Assembly (NCBI GenBank): GCA_036495715.1
Contig: DASXML010000071.1
Location: forward strand, 248,001 to 312,000
Direction of reading: 5' to 3'
Length of the DNA: 64,000 bases
Source: Scandinavium sp036495715
Lineage (GTDB): Bacteria; Pseudomonadota; Gammaproteobacteria; Enterobacterales; Enterobacteriaceae
Below are positions 50,090-60,177 of this stretch, one piece after another (positions within the stretch are counted from its first letter, which is position 1; every line of letters begins with the position of its first letter). The notes beneath the pieces were generated by a model. It was not told the DNA's origin. It ran no database searches and saw nothing but the letters and a program-made list of their open reading frames with translations. Made by a program: the position numbers and the translations under genes.

Positions 50090-51247
50090 TTATGCGGTAG
50101 GCTGAGGTTTGCTCTGCGGTGTCTGGGGTTTCCCTGAGAACAGGAATCGCAGCAACGGCACGCGTAAATGCAGCTCATAAAGGATGATGGCAATCCCCAC
50201 CACGAACACCAGACCGGTGATAAAACCAAGCAGATTCGAATGGATAACCGGGGCAATCCACGCGCCATACAGTAGCGTCAGGGGATGGTGCACCAGATAA
50301 ATAAACAGCGAGGCGTTGACGAAATAGGTCACACGACTGGATTTGAAGTTCAGCATCCGATGCCCAAACGCAAACACTACATTGACCATCCACAGACCCA
50401 GCACCATCGTAATCACATATTCCGTTTCGTACATCCAGGCGTCACCTGAGCCAAAGTGCTGGTTCAGGAGATAGGCCGCAAAGCCCAGCACCGCACCGAC
50501 CATGCACCATGGTGAAGGCGTGGTGAACAGATTTTTAAGTTGTGGGTTAACGAACGCCTGCGCGCCGAGAATGAAGAACGGCAGATAAAACAGGGTTTGC
50601 ATCACCACAAAGTTGAACAGGCCATCGCTGAGTATCGGCGGATAAACAATGAATAAGGTCCGGCGGATAATAGCGTATGACACGCCAAGGGCCAGGAACA
50701 CGCCCGTCAGTTGGCTCATCGAGACATTATTAAAGAACGCGACAATCGACGCCTGTTGGCGCTTTTTAATCCAATGGAACAGTGCCAGACCCAGTGTGGT
50801 CAACACGACAAGGACCAGCAGGAACCACAGGTGTGAAATGAGTTCCCATGCCAATGTGTTGAATTTTTGATAGCCGGTCAGCGTATGCCAGGTTTCTGTT
50901 TTTCCTTCAACGTGTTGAAGCATCAGGAATTGTGGTAGCGTAAGCAGCGGAATGGCCGTCAGCATCGGAATGCCGACGCGTTCTACGCGTACCGTCCACC
51001 ACTTTTTCATGGGATAACGCAAAAATAGCATGTACGAAAAATAGCCGGAAATAACGAAGAACACCTGCATCCGGAAGGAATGGACGAAATCGTTAAACAG
51101 CGTCAGCCACCACGAAGGCTCCGCGCTATTCACATGCCAGGTGTGGCTGGAATAGATCAGCGAAATATGGAAAGGGATCCCTAACAGCATCAGCCAGGCG
51201 CGGATGGAGTCGAGAAAATATTCGCGTTGTGTAGGTACATTATTCAT
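50090..51247 (-). CDS. opgC: OpgC, glucan succinyltransferase
   Basis: The 385-residue, ten-span acyltransferase-3-family membrane protein (LDSIRAWLMLLGIPFH at the start) transfers succinyl groups to periplasmic glucans. It is divergent from opgGH, sharing a 250-bp intergenic region. Confidence 0.94.
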   Translation of the reverse strand: MNNVPTQREYFLDSIRAWLMLLGIPFHISLIYSSHTWHVNSAEPSWWLTLFNDFVHSFRMQVFFVISGYFSYMLFLRYPMKKWWTVRVERVGIPMLTAIPLLTLPQFLMLQHVEGKTETWHTLTGYQKFNTLAWELISHLWFLLVLVVLTTLGLALFHWIKKRQQASIVAFFNNVSMSQLTGVFLALGVSYAIIRRTLFIVYPPILSDGLFNFVVMQTLFYLPFFILGAQAFVNPQLKNLFTTPSPWCMVGAVLGFAAYLLNQHFGSGDAWMYETEYVITMVLGLWMVNVVFAFGHRMLNFKSSRVTYFVNASLFIYLVHHPLTLLYGAWIAPVIHSNLLGFITGLVFVVGIAIILYELHLRVPLLRFLFSGKPQTPQSKPQPTA

Positions 51248-51498
51248 AAAATCAATGAATTCTCAGACTAATCGGCTTATCGCCCTGTGCGATAAGCGTT
51301 AAATTCGAGCAACCCTACACGAAGTCCGGGAACCTGTCTTTAGGAGTAGCACGCAAAGTGCATACCGGAACGGCGTGTTGTTTAATCCATAGGCCCTTGA
51401 GCCGAACAAAATGGGGATTATGTTGTCGGATTGCTTGAGTTTCCATTAAAATGGATCGGATCGATTTAAGCACACAAAGGGGGAAGTGCTTACTAATT

Positions 51499-53052
51499 AT
51501 GAAAAATAAACCACAGATGATGAAACTGCGTTGGATAGGCGCAGCCATAATGTTGTCCCTGTGTACTTCATCTGCATGGGCGTTCAGTATTGATGATGTA
51601 GCGAAGGAAGCGAAATCTCTCGCCGGCAAGGGCTACGAGGCGCCAAAAAGTAACCTGCCCTCCGTGTTCCGCGACATGAAATACGCGGATTATCAGCAAA
51701 TTCAGTTCAACCACGACAAAGCATACTGGAGCAAGGTCAAGACGCCGTTTAAGCTCGAGTTTTACCATCAGGGGATGTATTTCGATACGCCGGTCGCCAT
51801 TAATGAAGTGACCGCCACCTCGGTTAAGAAAATCAAATACAGCCCGGATTACTTCAATTTTGGTAATGTCCAGCACGATAAAGACACCGTCAAGGATCTG
51901 GGTTTTGCAGGCTTCAAAGTGCTGTATCCGATCAACAGCAAAGATAAAAACGACGAAATCGTCAGCATGCTCGGAGCCAGCTATTTCCGTGTTCTCGGTC
52001 AGGGCCAGACTTACGGCTTGTCCGCTCGCGGTCTTGCTATCGACACCGCTTTGCCATCCGGCGAAGAGTTCCCGCGTTTTCGTGAGTACTGGATTGAACG
52101 TCCAAAAGCGACCGATAAACGTCTGACTATTTATGCACTGCTGGATTCCCCGCGTGCGACCGGTGCTTATCGCTTTGTGGTGATGCCTGGCCGTGACACC
52201 GTAGTCGATGTGCAGTCTAAAGTTTACCTGCGCGATAAAGTGGGCAAACTGGGCGTTGCGCCCCTCACCAGCATGTTCCTGTTCGGGCCGAATCAACCGT
52301 CACCGACCACCAATTTCCGCCCTGAATTGCACGACTCTAACGGTCTGTCGATTCTGGCCGGTAACGGTGAGTGGATCTGGCGTCCGCTGAATAACCCGAA
52401 ACATCTGGCTGTGAGCAGCTACGCCACGGAAAACCCGCAGGGCTTCGGTCTGTTGCAGCGTGGCCGTCAGTTCTCTCGCTTTGAAGATTTAGACGATCGT
52501 TACGACCAGCGCCCAAGCGCGTGGATAACCCCGAAAGGCGATTGGGGTAAAGGTAAAGTTGAACTGGTTGAAATTCCAACCAACGATGAAACCAACGATA
52601 ACATCGTTGCCTACTGGACGCCGGATCAGCTACCGGATGCCGGTAAAGAGATGAACTTCAAGTACACCATCACCTTTAGCCGTGACGAAGACAAACTGCA
52701 TGCACCGGACAGCGCGTATGTAATGCAGACCCGTCGCTCTACAGGCGATGTGAAACAGTCGAATCTGATTCGTCAACCGGACGGTACGACGGCGTTCGTC
52801 GTCGACTTCACCGGCGCGGACATGAAAAAAATGCCGCAGGATACACCGGTTACCGCCCAAACCAGTATTGGTGACAACGGGGAAATCGTGGACAGCAATG
52901 TTCGCTATAACCCGATAACCAAAGGCTGGCGTCTGACGATGCGTGTGAAAGTCAAAGATGTGAAGAAAACGACCGACATGCGTGCGGCACTGGTCAATGG
53001 CGATCAGACGCTGAGTGAAACCTGGAGCTATCAGCTACCTGCCAATGAATAA
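51499..53052 (+). CDS. opgG: OpgG, periplasmic glucan biosynthesis protein
   Basis: The 517-residue periplasmic protein is needed to make osmoregulated beta-glucans with OpgH. The signal ends TSSAWA, and the mature part begins FSIDDVAKEAKSLAGKGYEA. An alternative ATG at 51517 would match the 511-residue E. coli form. Its stop overlaps the opgH start. Confidence 0.96.
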   Translation: MKNKPQMMKLRWIGAAIMLSLCTSSAWAFSIDDVAKEAKSLAGKGYEAPKSNLPSVFRDMKYADYQQIQFNHDKAYWSKVKTPFKLEFYHQGMYFDTPVAINEVTATSVKKIKYSPDYFNFGNVQHDKDTVKDLGFAGFKVLYPINSKDKNDEIVSMLGASYFRVLGQGQTYGLSARGLAIDTALPSGEEFPRFREYWIERPKATDKRLTIYALLDSPRATGAYRFVVMPGRDTVVDVQSKVYLRDKVGKLGVAPLTSMFLFGPNQPSPTTNFRPELHDSNGLSILAGNGEWIWRPLNNPKHLAVSSYATENPQGFGLLQRGRQFSRFEDLDDRYDQRPSAWITPKGDWGKGKVELVEIPTNDETNDNIVAYWTPDQLPDAGKEMNFKYTITFSRDEDKLHAPDSAYVMQTRRSTGDVKQSNLIRQPDGTTAFVVDFTGADMKKMPQDTPVTAQTSIGDNGEIVDSNVRYNPITKGWRLTMRVKVKDVKKTTDMRAALVNGDQTLSETWSYQLPANE

Positions 53053-55573
53053 GATAAACGAATACATTGATGCGATGCCGCTCTCAGACACTGAGAAAGC
53101 GGCATTACCGACCACTGATTTTCGTGCTCTGCATCAGGCGCTGGATACCGAAAACACCCCGATTGCGCGTGAAGATGATTCACCGCTCGGTTCGGTAAAA
53201 GCGCGTCTGGAGCAGGCGTGGCCGGATTCCCTGGCTGAAGGGCAGTTGATCAAAGACGATGAAGGGCGTACTCAGCTTGAGGCGATGCCAAAAGCAACGC
53301 GCTCTTCGATGTTCCCGGACCCGTGGCGTACCAACCCGATTGGGCGCTTTTGGGACAGAATGTTGGGCCGCGAGGTTCAGCCGCGTTATTTATCGCGTCT
53401 GACCCAGGAAGAGCGCGAGCGTGAAGACAAATGGCGTACCGTCGGCACTATCCGTCGTTACATCCTACTGTTGCTCACGCTGGCGCAAACCGTCGTTGCG
53501 ACCTGGTACATGAAAACCATTCTGCCGTATCAGGGCTGGGCGTTGGTTAACCCGATGGATATGCGCGGTCAGGATCTGTGGGTTTCCTTTATGCAGCTGC
53601 TGCCGTATATGCTGCAAACGGGCATCCTTATTCTGTTCGCCATTCTGTTCTGCTGGGTGTCCGCCGGTTTCTGGACCGCGCTGATGGGCTTCCTCCAACT
53701 GCTGATGGGCCGCGATAAATACAGTATTTCCGCGTCGACCGTCGGTGACGAAGCGCTGGATCCTGAACATCGCACTGCGCTTATCATGCCTATCTGTAAT
53801 GAAGACGTTGACCGCGTATTTGCGGGTCTACGTGCCACGTGGGAATCGGTGAAAGCGACCGGTAACCATAAGCACTTCGACGTTTACGTTCTCAGTGACA
53901 GCTACGATCCAGACATCTGTATGCGCGAACAAAAAGCGTGGATGGAGCTGATTGCCGAAGTGCAGGGCGAAGGACAGATTTTCTATCGTCGTCGTCGTCG
54001 TCGTGTGAAGCGTAAAAGCGGCAACATCGATGACTTCTGCCGTCGTTGGGGTAATCAGTACAGCTACATGGTGGTGCTGGACGCTGACTCCGTGATGACC
54101 GGTGACTGCCTGTGCGGTCTGGTGCGTCTGATGGAAGCGAACCCGAATGCCGGGATCATCCAGTCTTCGCCGAAAGCATCCGGTATGGACACGTTGTATG
54201 CCCGTTGTCAGCAGTTTGCGACCCGCGTTTACGGTCCGCTGTTTACCGCAGGTCTGCACTTCTGGCAGTTAGGTGAATCCCATTACTGGGGTCACAATGC
54301 CATTATCCGCGTGAAGCCGTTTATTGAGCACTGTGCGCTTGCGCCGCTGCCGGGTGAAGGGTCATTCGCCGGTTCCATCCTTTCCCATGACTTCGTGGAA
54401 GCTGCGCTGATGCGTCGTGCCGGGTGGGGCGTGTGGATTGCCTATGATCTGCCGGGTTCTTATGAAGAACTGCCGCCAAACCTGCTGGATGAACTGAAAC
54501 GTGACCGCCGCTGGTGTCACGGGAACCTGATGAACTTCCGTCTGTTCCTGGTGAAAGGTATGCACCCGGTACACCGTGCGGTGTTCCTGACAGGCGTCAT
54601 GTCTTATCTTTCCGCACCGCTGTGGTTTATGTTCCTGGCCCTGTCGACCGCGTTGCAGGTGGTTCATGCGCTCACCGAGCCGCAGTACTTCTTGCAACCG
54701 CGCCAGCTGTTCCCGGTATGGCCGCAGTGGCGTCCGGAACTGGCAATTGCGCTGTTCGCGTCGACCATGGTGTTGCTGTTCCTGCCGAAACTACTGAGCA
54801 TCATTCTTATCTGGTGCAAAGGCTCGAAAGAGTTTGGCGGTTTCTGCCGCGTAACGCTTTCTCTGCTGCTGGAAGTGCTATTCTCTGTCCTGCTGGCGCC
54901 GGTTCGTATGCTGTTCCACACCGTATTTGTGGTCAGTGCATTCCTCGGTTGGGAAGTGGTCTGGAATTCACCGCAGCGTGATGATGACTCCACCCCTTGG
55001 GGCGAAGCCTTCATGCGTCACGGTTCGCAATTATTGCTCGGTCTGGTGTGGGCTGCGGGAATGGCATGGCTGGATCTGCGCTTCCTGTTCTGGCTGGCAC
55101 CGATTGTCTTCTCGCTGATCCTGTCGCCGATTGTGTCGGTGATTTCCAGCCGTTCGACCATCGGTCTGCGCACCAAGCGCTGGAAGCTGTTCCTCATTCC
55201 GGAAGAGTATTCACCGCCGCAGGTTCTGCAGGATACCGACAAGTATGTTGAACTGAACCGCACACGCTCTCTGGATGATGGCTTTATGCACGCGGTATTT
55301 AACCCGTCGTTTAATGCTCTGGCTACAGCAATGGCGACCGCGCGTCACCGCGACAGTAAAGTGCTGGAGATTGCCCGCGACCGTCACGTTGAGCAGGCGC
55401 TCAATGAGACGCCAGACAAACTCAATCGTGACCGCCGTCTGGTGCTGCTGAGTGACCCAGTCACCATGGCGCGCATGCACTATCGCGTCTGGTCACAGCC
55501 GGAGAGATATTCATCGTGGGTCAGCCATTATTCGGCGATCGCCTTGAATCCTCAGGCGTTGAAAGCGAAATAA
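53045..55573 (+). CDS. opgH: OpgH, membrane glucosyltransferase
   Basis: The 842-residue inner-membrane GT2 enzyme polymerises glucose from UDP-glucose into the glucan backbone and, in E. coli, also tunes FtsZ to nutrient supply. It shows VVLDADSVMTGD, LSHDFVEAALMRRAGW and RRWCHGNLMNF (the D, DxD, TED and QxxRW-like motifs) between membrane helices. The start MNKINEY at 53045 lies 8 bases inside opgG. Confidence 0.97.
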   Translation: MNKINEYIDAMPLSDTEKAALPTTDFRALHQALDTENTPIAREDDSPLGSVKARLEQAWPDSLAEGQLIKDDEGRTQLEAMPKATRSSMFPDPWRTNPIGRFWDRMLGREVQPRYLSRLTQEEREREDKWRTVGTIRRYILLLLTLAQTVVATWYMKTILPYQGWALVNPMDMRGQDLWVSFMQLLPYMLQTGILILFAILFCWVSAGFWTALMGFLQLLMGRDKYSISASTVGDEALDPEHRTALIMPICNEDVDRVFAGLRATWESVKATGNHKHFDVYVLSDSYDPDICMREQKAWMELIAEVQGEGQIFYRRRRRRVKRKSGNIDDFCRRWGNQYSYMVVLDADSVMTGDCLCGLVRLMEANPNAGIIQSSPKASGMDTLYARCQQFATRVYGPLFTAGLHFWQLGESHYWGHNAIIRVKPFIEHCALAPLPGEGSFAGSILSHDFVEAALMRRAGWGVWIAYDLPGSYEELPPNLLDELKRDRRWCHGNLMNFRLFLVKGMHPVHRAVFLTGVMSYLSAPLWFMFLALSTALQVVHALTEPQYFLQPRQLFPVWPQWRPELAIALFASTMVLLFLPKLLSIILIWCKGSKEFGGFCRVTLSLLLEVLFSVLLAPVRMLFHTVFVVSAFLGWEVVWNSPQRDDDSTPWGEAFMRHGSQLLLGLVWAAGMAWLDLRFLFWLAPIVFSLILSPIVSVISSRSTIGLRTKRWKLFLIPEEYSPPQVLQDTDKYVELNRTRSLDDGFMHAVFNPSFNALATAMATARHRDSKVLEIARDRHVEQALNETPDKLNRDRRLVLLSDPVTMARMHYRVWSQPERYSSWVSHYSAIALNPQALKAK

Positions 55574-55602
55574 TTGCCGTACCAACGTGTCTGAAAACGA
55601 AA

Positions 55603-55630
55603 ATACCGGTCAGTTGACCGGTATTTTTTT
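55603..55630 (+). terminator. opgGH terminator
   Basis: ATACCGGTC-AGTT-GACCGGTAT followed by seven T. Confidence 0.9.
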
Positions 55631-55648
55631 ATAATGAGGTTTGTTTGG

Positions 55649-55891
55649 ATGAAAAGGTATGTGGTGAAAGCGAGTGCGGTCTGCCTGATGGCGCTGATGC
55701 TGAGCGGCTGCGGCAGCATCATTAGCCGAACCATTCCGGGGCAGGGACATGGCAATCAGTATTACCCCGGCGTGCAATGGGATGTGAAAGATTCGGCCTG
55801 GCGTTACATCACCATTCTTGACCTGCCGTTCTCGCTGGTGTTTGACACGCTATTGTTGCCTATCGACGCCCATCACGGCCCCTACGAATAA
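55649..55891 (+). CDS. yceK: YceK, DUF1375 lipoprotein
   Basis: The 80-residue product has the lipobox MLSGC and the family block YYPGVQWDVKDSAW followed by DLPFSLVFDTLLLPID. The ATG at 55649 has GAGG 9 bases upstream; one at 55634 is also in frame. It converges with msyB with no gap. Confidence 0.85.
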   Translation: MKRYVVKASAVCLMALMLSGCGSIISRTIPGQGHGNQYYPGVQWDVKDSAWRYITILDLPFSLVFDTLLLPIDAHHGPYE

Positions 55892-56266
55892 TCAGCGTTC
55901 ATCCCACTCGTCGGCAGCCGTTTGCCCCTCTTCGGTATCCAACGGCGGTTCGAGCTGAAATTCTCCTTCATCCCATTCGTGGAGCGTATTTTCTTCAATC
56001 CACTCCTGCGTCAGTTCAATTTCGTCAAAATCCCCGTCAAAGACGCTTTGCGCGCCTTCTCCGCTGACCATCGGCAAACATTCACCGTCGTCACCTTCAT
56101 TGGCCAGAAACTCCGCCTGCCACATAATATCGCCATCTTGCAGAATGTATTTCTGTAGATTGAGTTGCTGAACATTCAGTTCATCAGTCTCGATATTGGG
56201 GTTGCTGGCGATAAATTCTTCGCGTGCCGCATCAATAGCTTCGTCGAGCGTTGCATACATGGTCAT
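55892..56266 (-). CDS. msyB: MsyB, acidic protein
   Basis: The 124-residue, very acidic cytoplasmic protein was isolated in E. coli as a multicopy suppressor of secY and secA defects. The sequence TMYATLDEAIDAAREEFIAS and the length match. Confidence 0.93.
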   Translation of the reverse strand: MTMYATLDEAIDAAREEFIASNPNIETDELNVQQLNLQKYILQDGDIMWQAEFLANEGDDGECLPMVSGEGAQSVFDGDFDEIELTQEWIEENTLHEWDEGEFQLEPPLDTEEGQTAADEWDER

Positions 56267-56360
56267 CTCATTCTCCCTGCGGTTTGACGTGGTTTTCAGG
56301 AAAAGAATAGACGAAGTTTGGCTTTAGCAAGCACGATGAACAAAAAATCATCCGGATGGA

Positions 56361-57617
56361 TTAATTGACCACCGGACGATCTTCATTTTGGCTATCGATT
56401 GAGGGCAGCGCCGCCTGGCGTGTACGCCGCAGGCTGAACGCCGTATAAATCGCGTTGAACATCACCACACCCGCGGTGACAAAAAACACTGTACGGAAGC
56501 CATAACTGGCAGAAACGGACGCGCCAATCAGCGGCCCGGTGACGTTACCGATATCCCGAAATGACTGGTTATAGCTGAATATGCGCCCGGCTATCTGGTT
56601 GGTTGAGTTATACACCAGGAGCGTTTGTACGGCGGGAAGTAGTGCGCCATCGGCCGCACCGAGTAAAAAGCGCAGCACGCCGAGCTGCCACGGCGACTGG
56701 ACGAAGGACATCGGGATGAGCAGCAGGACCGAAACCACCAGTGCCGCGATCAGGATTTTTTCCGAACCAATTCTGTCGCCGAGCTTCCCTAGCCGTGGCG
56801 CGCTGAGGAGTGCCGCCACGCCGGGCACAGAGGCAATCATCCCACTGATAAACGCAATATTGCCGACGTTCCCCGCCAGTTCACGTACGTAAAGCGTCAG
56901 GATGGGGGCAATCGATCCGGTGGCTATCTGGATTATCATCGAGGTGATGAACAGGCACAGCACAAATTTTGGGCTTTTCAGCGAGGTGATAACGTCTCTG
57001 GCGTGCAGCATTTCCTTTTTGGGCACCGGTTCAAACTGTTCGCGGATAAGCAGCAGCGTCAAAACGAAACACAGAAACAGCACCAGCGCCGTAATAAAGA
57101 ACACCGGGCGCAGGCCATAGCTGTCGGCCAGTAAGCCACCGGCTAACGGGCCCAGCAATGCGCCACTGACTGCGCCAGTAGAAAGGGTTCCTAGCGCCCA
57201 ACCGCTTTTATGTCGCGGAATTTGCGTGGCGATAAGCGCATTGGCATTCGGTACAAAACCGCCCAGCAACCCCAGCAGCGCACGCAGGACCAGAAATTGC
57301 CAGATATTCTGCGCCAGCCCCATCAGCACCATCACAATCGACATGCCGAGCGCAGAACGCAGCAGCATGATTTTGCGCCCTTTGCGGTCCGCAAGCCCAC
57401 CCCAGAAGGGAGAAGCAACGGCGGAAAACAGAAAGGTAATACTGAACACCAGACCGGACCACATATTGAGCGCGCTGTGTCCGGTGACGCCGAGCTGTTC
57501 TACGTACAGCGGCAGGAAAGGCATGACCAGGCTAAAGGCCGCACCGGTAAGAAAACAGCCAATCCAGGCAATGGTGAGATTCCGTTTCCAGTTGATGGGG
57601 GCATCTGAGGAGAGCAT
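56361..57617 (-). CDS. mdtG: MdtG, MFS multidrug efflux pump
   Basis: The 418-residue, 12-span transporter has the MFS motif GLADRKGRKIMLLRSALGM after helix 2. In E. coli it gives fosfomycin and deoxycholate resistance and belongs to the MarA/SoxS regulon. It is close to E. coli MdtG along its length. Confidence 0.95.
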   Translation of the reverse strand: MLSSDAPINWKRNLTIAWIGCFLTGAAFSLVMPFLPLYVEQLGVTGHSALNMWSGLVFSITFLFSAVASPFWGGLADRKGRKIMLLRSALGMSIVMVLMGLAQNIWQFLVLRALLGLLGGFVPNANALIATQIPRHKSGWALGTLSTGAVSGALLGPLAGGLLADSYGLRPVFFITALVLFLCFVLTLLLIREQFEPVPKKEMLHARDVITSLKSPKFVLCLFITSMIIQIATGSIAPILTLYVRELAGNVGNIAFISGMIASVPGVAALLSAPRLGKLGDRIGSEKILIAALVVSVLLLIPMSFVQSPWQLGVLRFLLGAADGALLPAVQTLLVYNSTNQIAGRIFSYNQSFRDIGNVTGPLIGASVSASYGFRTVFFVTAGVVMFNAIYTAFSLRRTRQAALPSIDSQNEDRPVVN

Positions 57618-57811
57618 AGGGTTCCGCGTAATGACGCAAGGTCGTTCAAAAATGAGCTAATAAGCAGACTAATTATGCGCCTGCTAAATCATGACTGCAA
57701 TCAACGGGCGTGGATTTTCAACGGAGAATCACCGGCAGTGGGGTTATGACGAGTAAGAGAGATGAGGGAGGATTGTCGGCCCGGCACGCTAACGCCGCCG
57801 GGCACAGAGGT

Positions 57812-58741
57812 TTAATCTGCGTATCGTGAAGGCATGCCTTCCGGACGCGTTTTGAAGCGACGATGCAGCCACATATATTGCTCAGGCGCCATCAAAATGC
57901 ATTGCTCAATGACGCTGTTCATCCAGGCCGCAGTGGTTTCGGCATCATCGAGCGGCGGGGCGCACTCGGGTTCGAGAATAACCAGTTCATAGCCTTTTCC
58001 ATCCGGCTTGCGACGTGGCACGAACGGTACAATGCAGGCTTTTGACATGCGTGTTAGCGTATACGTCCCGGAGGTAGTAGCCGCCTGATCGACGCCAAAC
58101 AGCGGCACAAATACGCTGCCCTGTGGACCGTAGTCATGATCCGGCGCATACCAAATCACGTCGCCCTTTTTCAACGAGCGGATCATTCCTTTCAGGTCTT
58201 TGCGGTCGAGCATATCTTTGTTGGACCGCATACGCCCCCAGGTTTGCACCAGATCGATAACCGGGTTGTCATTGGGACGATAAACGCCAATACCGGGAGA
58301 AGCGTGCAGGCCAAACATGCGAGCGCCAATTTCAAGCGTCAGGAAATGAATCCCGATCAGCAAAATACCTTTCTTCTCGGCCTCCAGCGCGCGGATGTGT
58401 TCGACGCCGGTAGCGACACTCCAGCGGGCCATACGTTTGTCCGACCAGAACCAGGCCATGCCTGTTTCCATCAGGCCCATTCCGACAGATTCGAAGTTTT
58501 TGACCACCCAGTCGTGGCGGACTTTTTCGTCCATATTGGGAAAGCAAAGTTCGAGGTTGCGGTAAGCGATTCGGGAGCGGCGTTTCATCAGGCGAAACGA
58601 AAGACGTCCAAGTGATGTGCCAAGACGGTAAAGCATCGGATAGGGAAGTTGAACAACCAGCCACAGTACGCCAACGCCCAGCCAGGTTAACCAGTAACGT
58701 GGATGGAGAAGGGCTACGGAGAATTTGGGTAAATGCGTCAT
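57812..58741 (-). CDS. lpxL: LpxL, lipid A lauroyltransferase
   Basis: The 309-residue inner-membrane acyltransferase adds laurate to Kdo2-lipid IVA. It has LLIGIHFLTLEIGARMFG (the HxxxxE motif) and PDHDYGPQGSVFVPLFGV. A GC-rich stem at about 57777-57802 follows. Confidence 0.96.
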   Translation of the reverse strand: MTHLPKFSVALLHPRYWLTWLGVGVLWLVVQLPYPMLYRLGTSLGRLSFRLMKRRSRIAYRNLELCFPNMDEKVRHDWVVKNFESVGMGLMETGMAWFWSDKRMARWSVATGVEHIRALEAEKKGILLIGIHFLTLEIGARMFGLHASPGIGVYRPNDNPVIDLVQTWGRMRSNKDMLDRKDLKGMIRSLKKGDVIWYAPDHDYGPQGSVFVPLFGVDQAATTSGTYTLTRMSKACIVPFVPRRKPDGKGYELVILEPECAPPLDDAETTAAWMNSVIEQCILMAPEQYMWLHRRFKTRPEGMPSRYAD

Positions 58742-58960
58742 CTCATTCCTGTTCTTTCGAGCAATTGGCTCTATTATCGCACTTTTTCAGTCTTCGCCCA
58801 AATCGCCCCAGTCGAAATGGCTGTTATTACAGCAACTGCAGAAAGTGTATGTGTTCCAAGTGAGGAAAATGTAGCGCAAAATGTGGGGATGTAAATTCAC
58901 ATCACATGCTATATGATGCGTGCCGCGAATTTTCTCATCGATAAATGCAGGAATCACACC

Positions 58961-60010
58961 ATGCCAGTGTTGCACAACCGCATCTCGAATGAGCAACTGA
59001 AAGCGCAAATGATGGCCGAAACCGAGCCGCGCACGACAGTCTCATTCTACAAATACTTCACCATTGCCGATCCGAAGGGGACCCGCGACGCGTTATATCA
59101 GGCGTTCTTAGGGCTCAGCGTTTTTGGCCGGGTTTATCTCGCCCATGAAGGCATTAACGCGCAAGTCAGCGTACCGCAGAGCCAATTTGAGGCTTTCCGT
59201 GAGCTTCTGTATGGCTTTGACCCGGCCCTGAACAATCTGCGCCTGAATATCGCTCTCGACGATGACGGAAAGTCATTTTGGGTGCTGCGCATGAAAGTGC
59301 GTGACCGCATCGTGGCGGACGGAATTGAAGACCCGACGTTTGATGCCAGTGATGTGGGGGAATATCTGAAAGCGGCAGAAGTGAATGCCATGCTTGATGA
59401 CCCGGATGCCGTTTTCATCGACATGCGTAACCACTACGAATACGAAGTGGGGCATTTCGAAAACGCGCTGGAAATCCCGGCAGACACGTTCCGCGATCAG
59501 CTGCCAAAAGCCGTGGAGATGATGGAAGAGTACCGCGACAAAAAAATCGTCATGTACTGTACCGGCGGGATCCGCTGCGAAAAAGCCAGCGCGTTCATGA
59601 AGCACAAAGGCTTCAACAAGGTCTGGCACATCGAAGGCGGCATCATTGAATACGCGCGTCGCGCGCGTGAACAGGGGCTACCGGTGCGCTTTATCGGTAA
59701 GAATTTCGTGTTCGACGAACGCATGGGCGAGCGCATTTCCGAAGACGTGATTGCCCATTGTCATCAATGCGGCACGGCGTGTGACACCCACACCAATTGC
59801 CTGAACGATGGCTGTCATCTGTTGTTTATTCAGTGCCCGGCGTGCGCAGAAAAATACAGCGGCTGTTGCAGCGAGCTGTGCCAGGAAGAGAGCGTATTAC
59901 CGGAAGAAGAGCAGCGTCGTCGCCGTGCGGGTCGAGAAAATGGAAATAAGATTTTCAATAAATCGCGTGGTCATTTGAATACACGCTTAGGTATTCCTGA
60001 TCCTGAGTAA
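58961..60010 (+). CDS. trhO: TrhO (YceA), tRNA uridine hydroxylase
   Basis: The 349-residue rhodanese-domain enzyme makes 5-hydroxyuridine at tRNA position 34 with oxygen. It has the rhodanese loop MYCTGGIRCEKASAFMKH (catalytic cysteine) and a Cys-rich C-terminal part (HCHQCGTACDTHTNC). The start MPVLHNRISN matches E. coli. Confidence 0.96.
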   Translation: MPVLHNRISNEQLKAQMMAETEPRTTVSFYKYFTIADPKGTRDALYQAFLGLSVFGRVYLAHEGINAQVSVPQSQFEAFRELLYGFDPALNNLRLNIALDDDGKSFWVLRMKVRDRIVADGIEDPTFDASDVGEYLKAAEVNAMLDDPDAVFIDMRNHYEYEVGHFENALEIPADTFRDQLPKAVEMMEEYRDKKIVMYCTGGIRCEKASAFMKHKGFNKVWHIEGGIIEYARRAREQGLPVRFIGKNFVFDERMGERISEDVIAHCHQCGTACDTHTNCLNDGCHLLFIQCPACAEKYSGCCSELCQEESVLPEEEQRRRRAGRENGNKIFNKSRGHLNTRLGIPDPE

Positions 60011-60013
60011 GTA

Positions 60014-60127
60014 TCAGTAAAAGAGGATCCAGATGAGATCGATAGCCGCCAACAATAGCCATAAGACCAGCCAGAGCACAAAATGCTCGCGGATGTTATT
60101 GACCAGGTAGTTGCAAATGCGCTGCAT
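60014..60127 (-). CDS. yceO: YceO, small membrane protein
   Basis: The 37-residue frame on the opposite strand starts at 60127 and contains LVNNIREHFVLWLVLWLLLA, matching E. coli YceO ([20 protein letters not shown]). One hydrophobic helix is expected to insert in the inner membrane. Its function is unknown; E. coli links it to biofilm and stress phenotypes. The E. coli form has about nine extra N-terminal residues. Confidence 0.8.
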   Translation of the reverse strand: MQRICNYLVNNIREHFVLWLVLWLLLAAIDLIWILFY

Positions 60128-60145
60128 CGCTTTCTCGTCATCTCA

Positions 60146-60170
60146 AGCCCGGTATCACGCCGGGCTTTTT
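60146..60170 (+). terminator. Terminator after trhO
   Basis: AGCCCGG-TATCACG-CCGGGCT with T5 on the plus strand. Confidence 0.75.
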
Positions 60171-60177
60171 ACGTCAG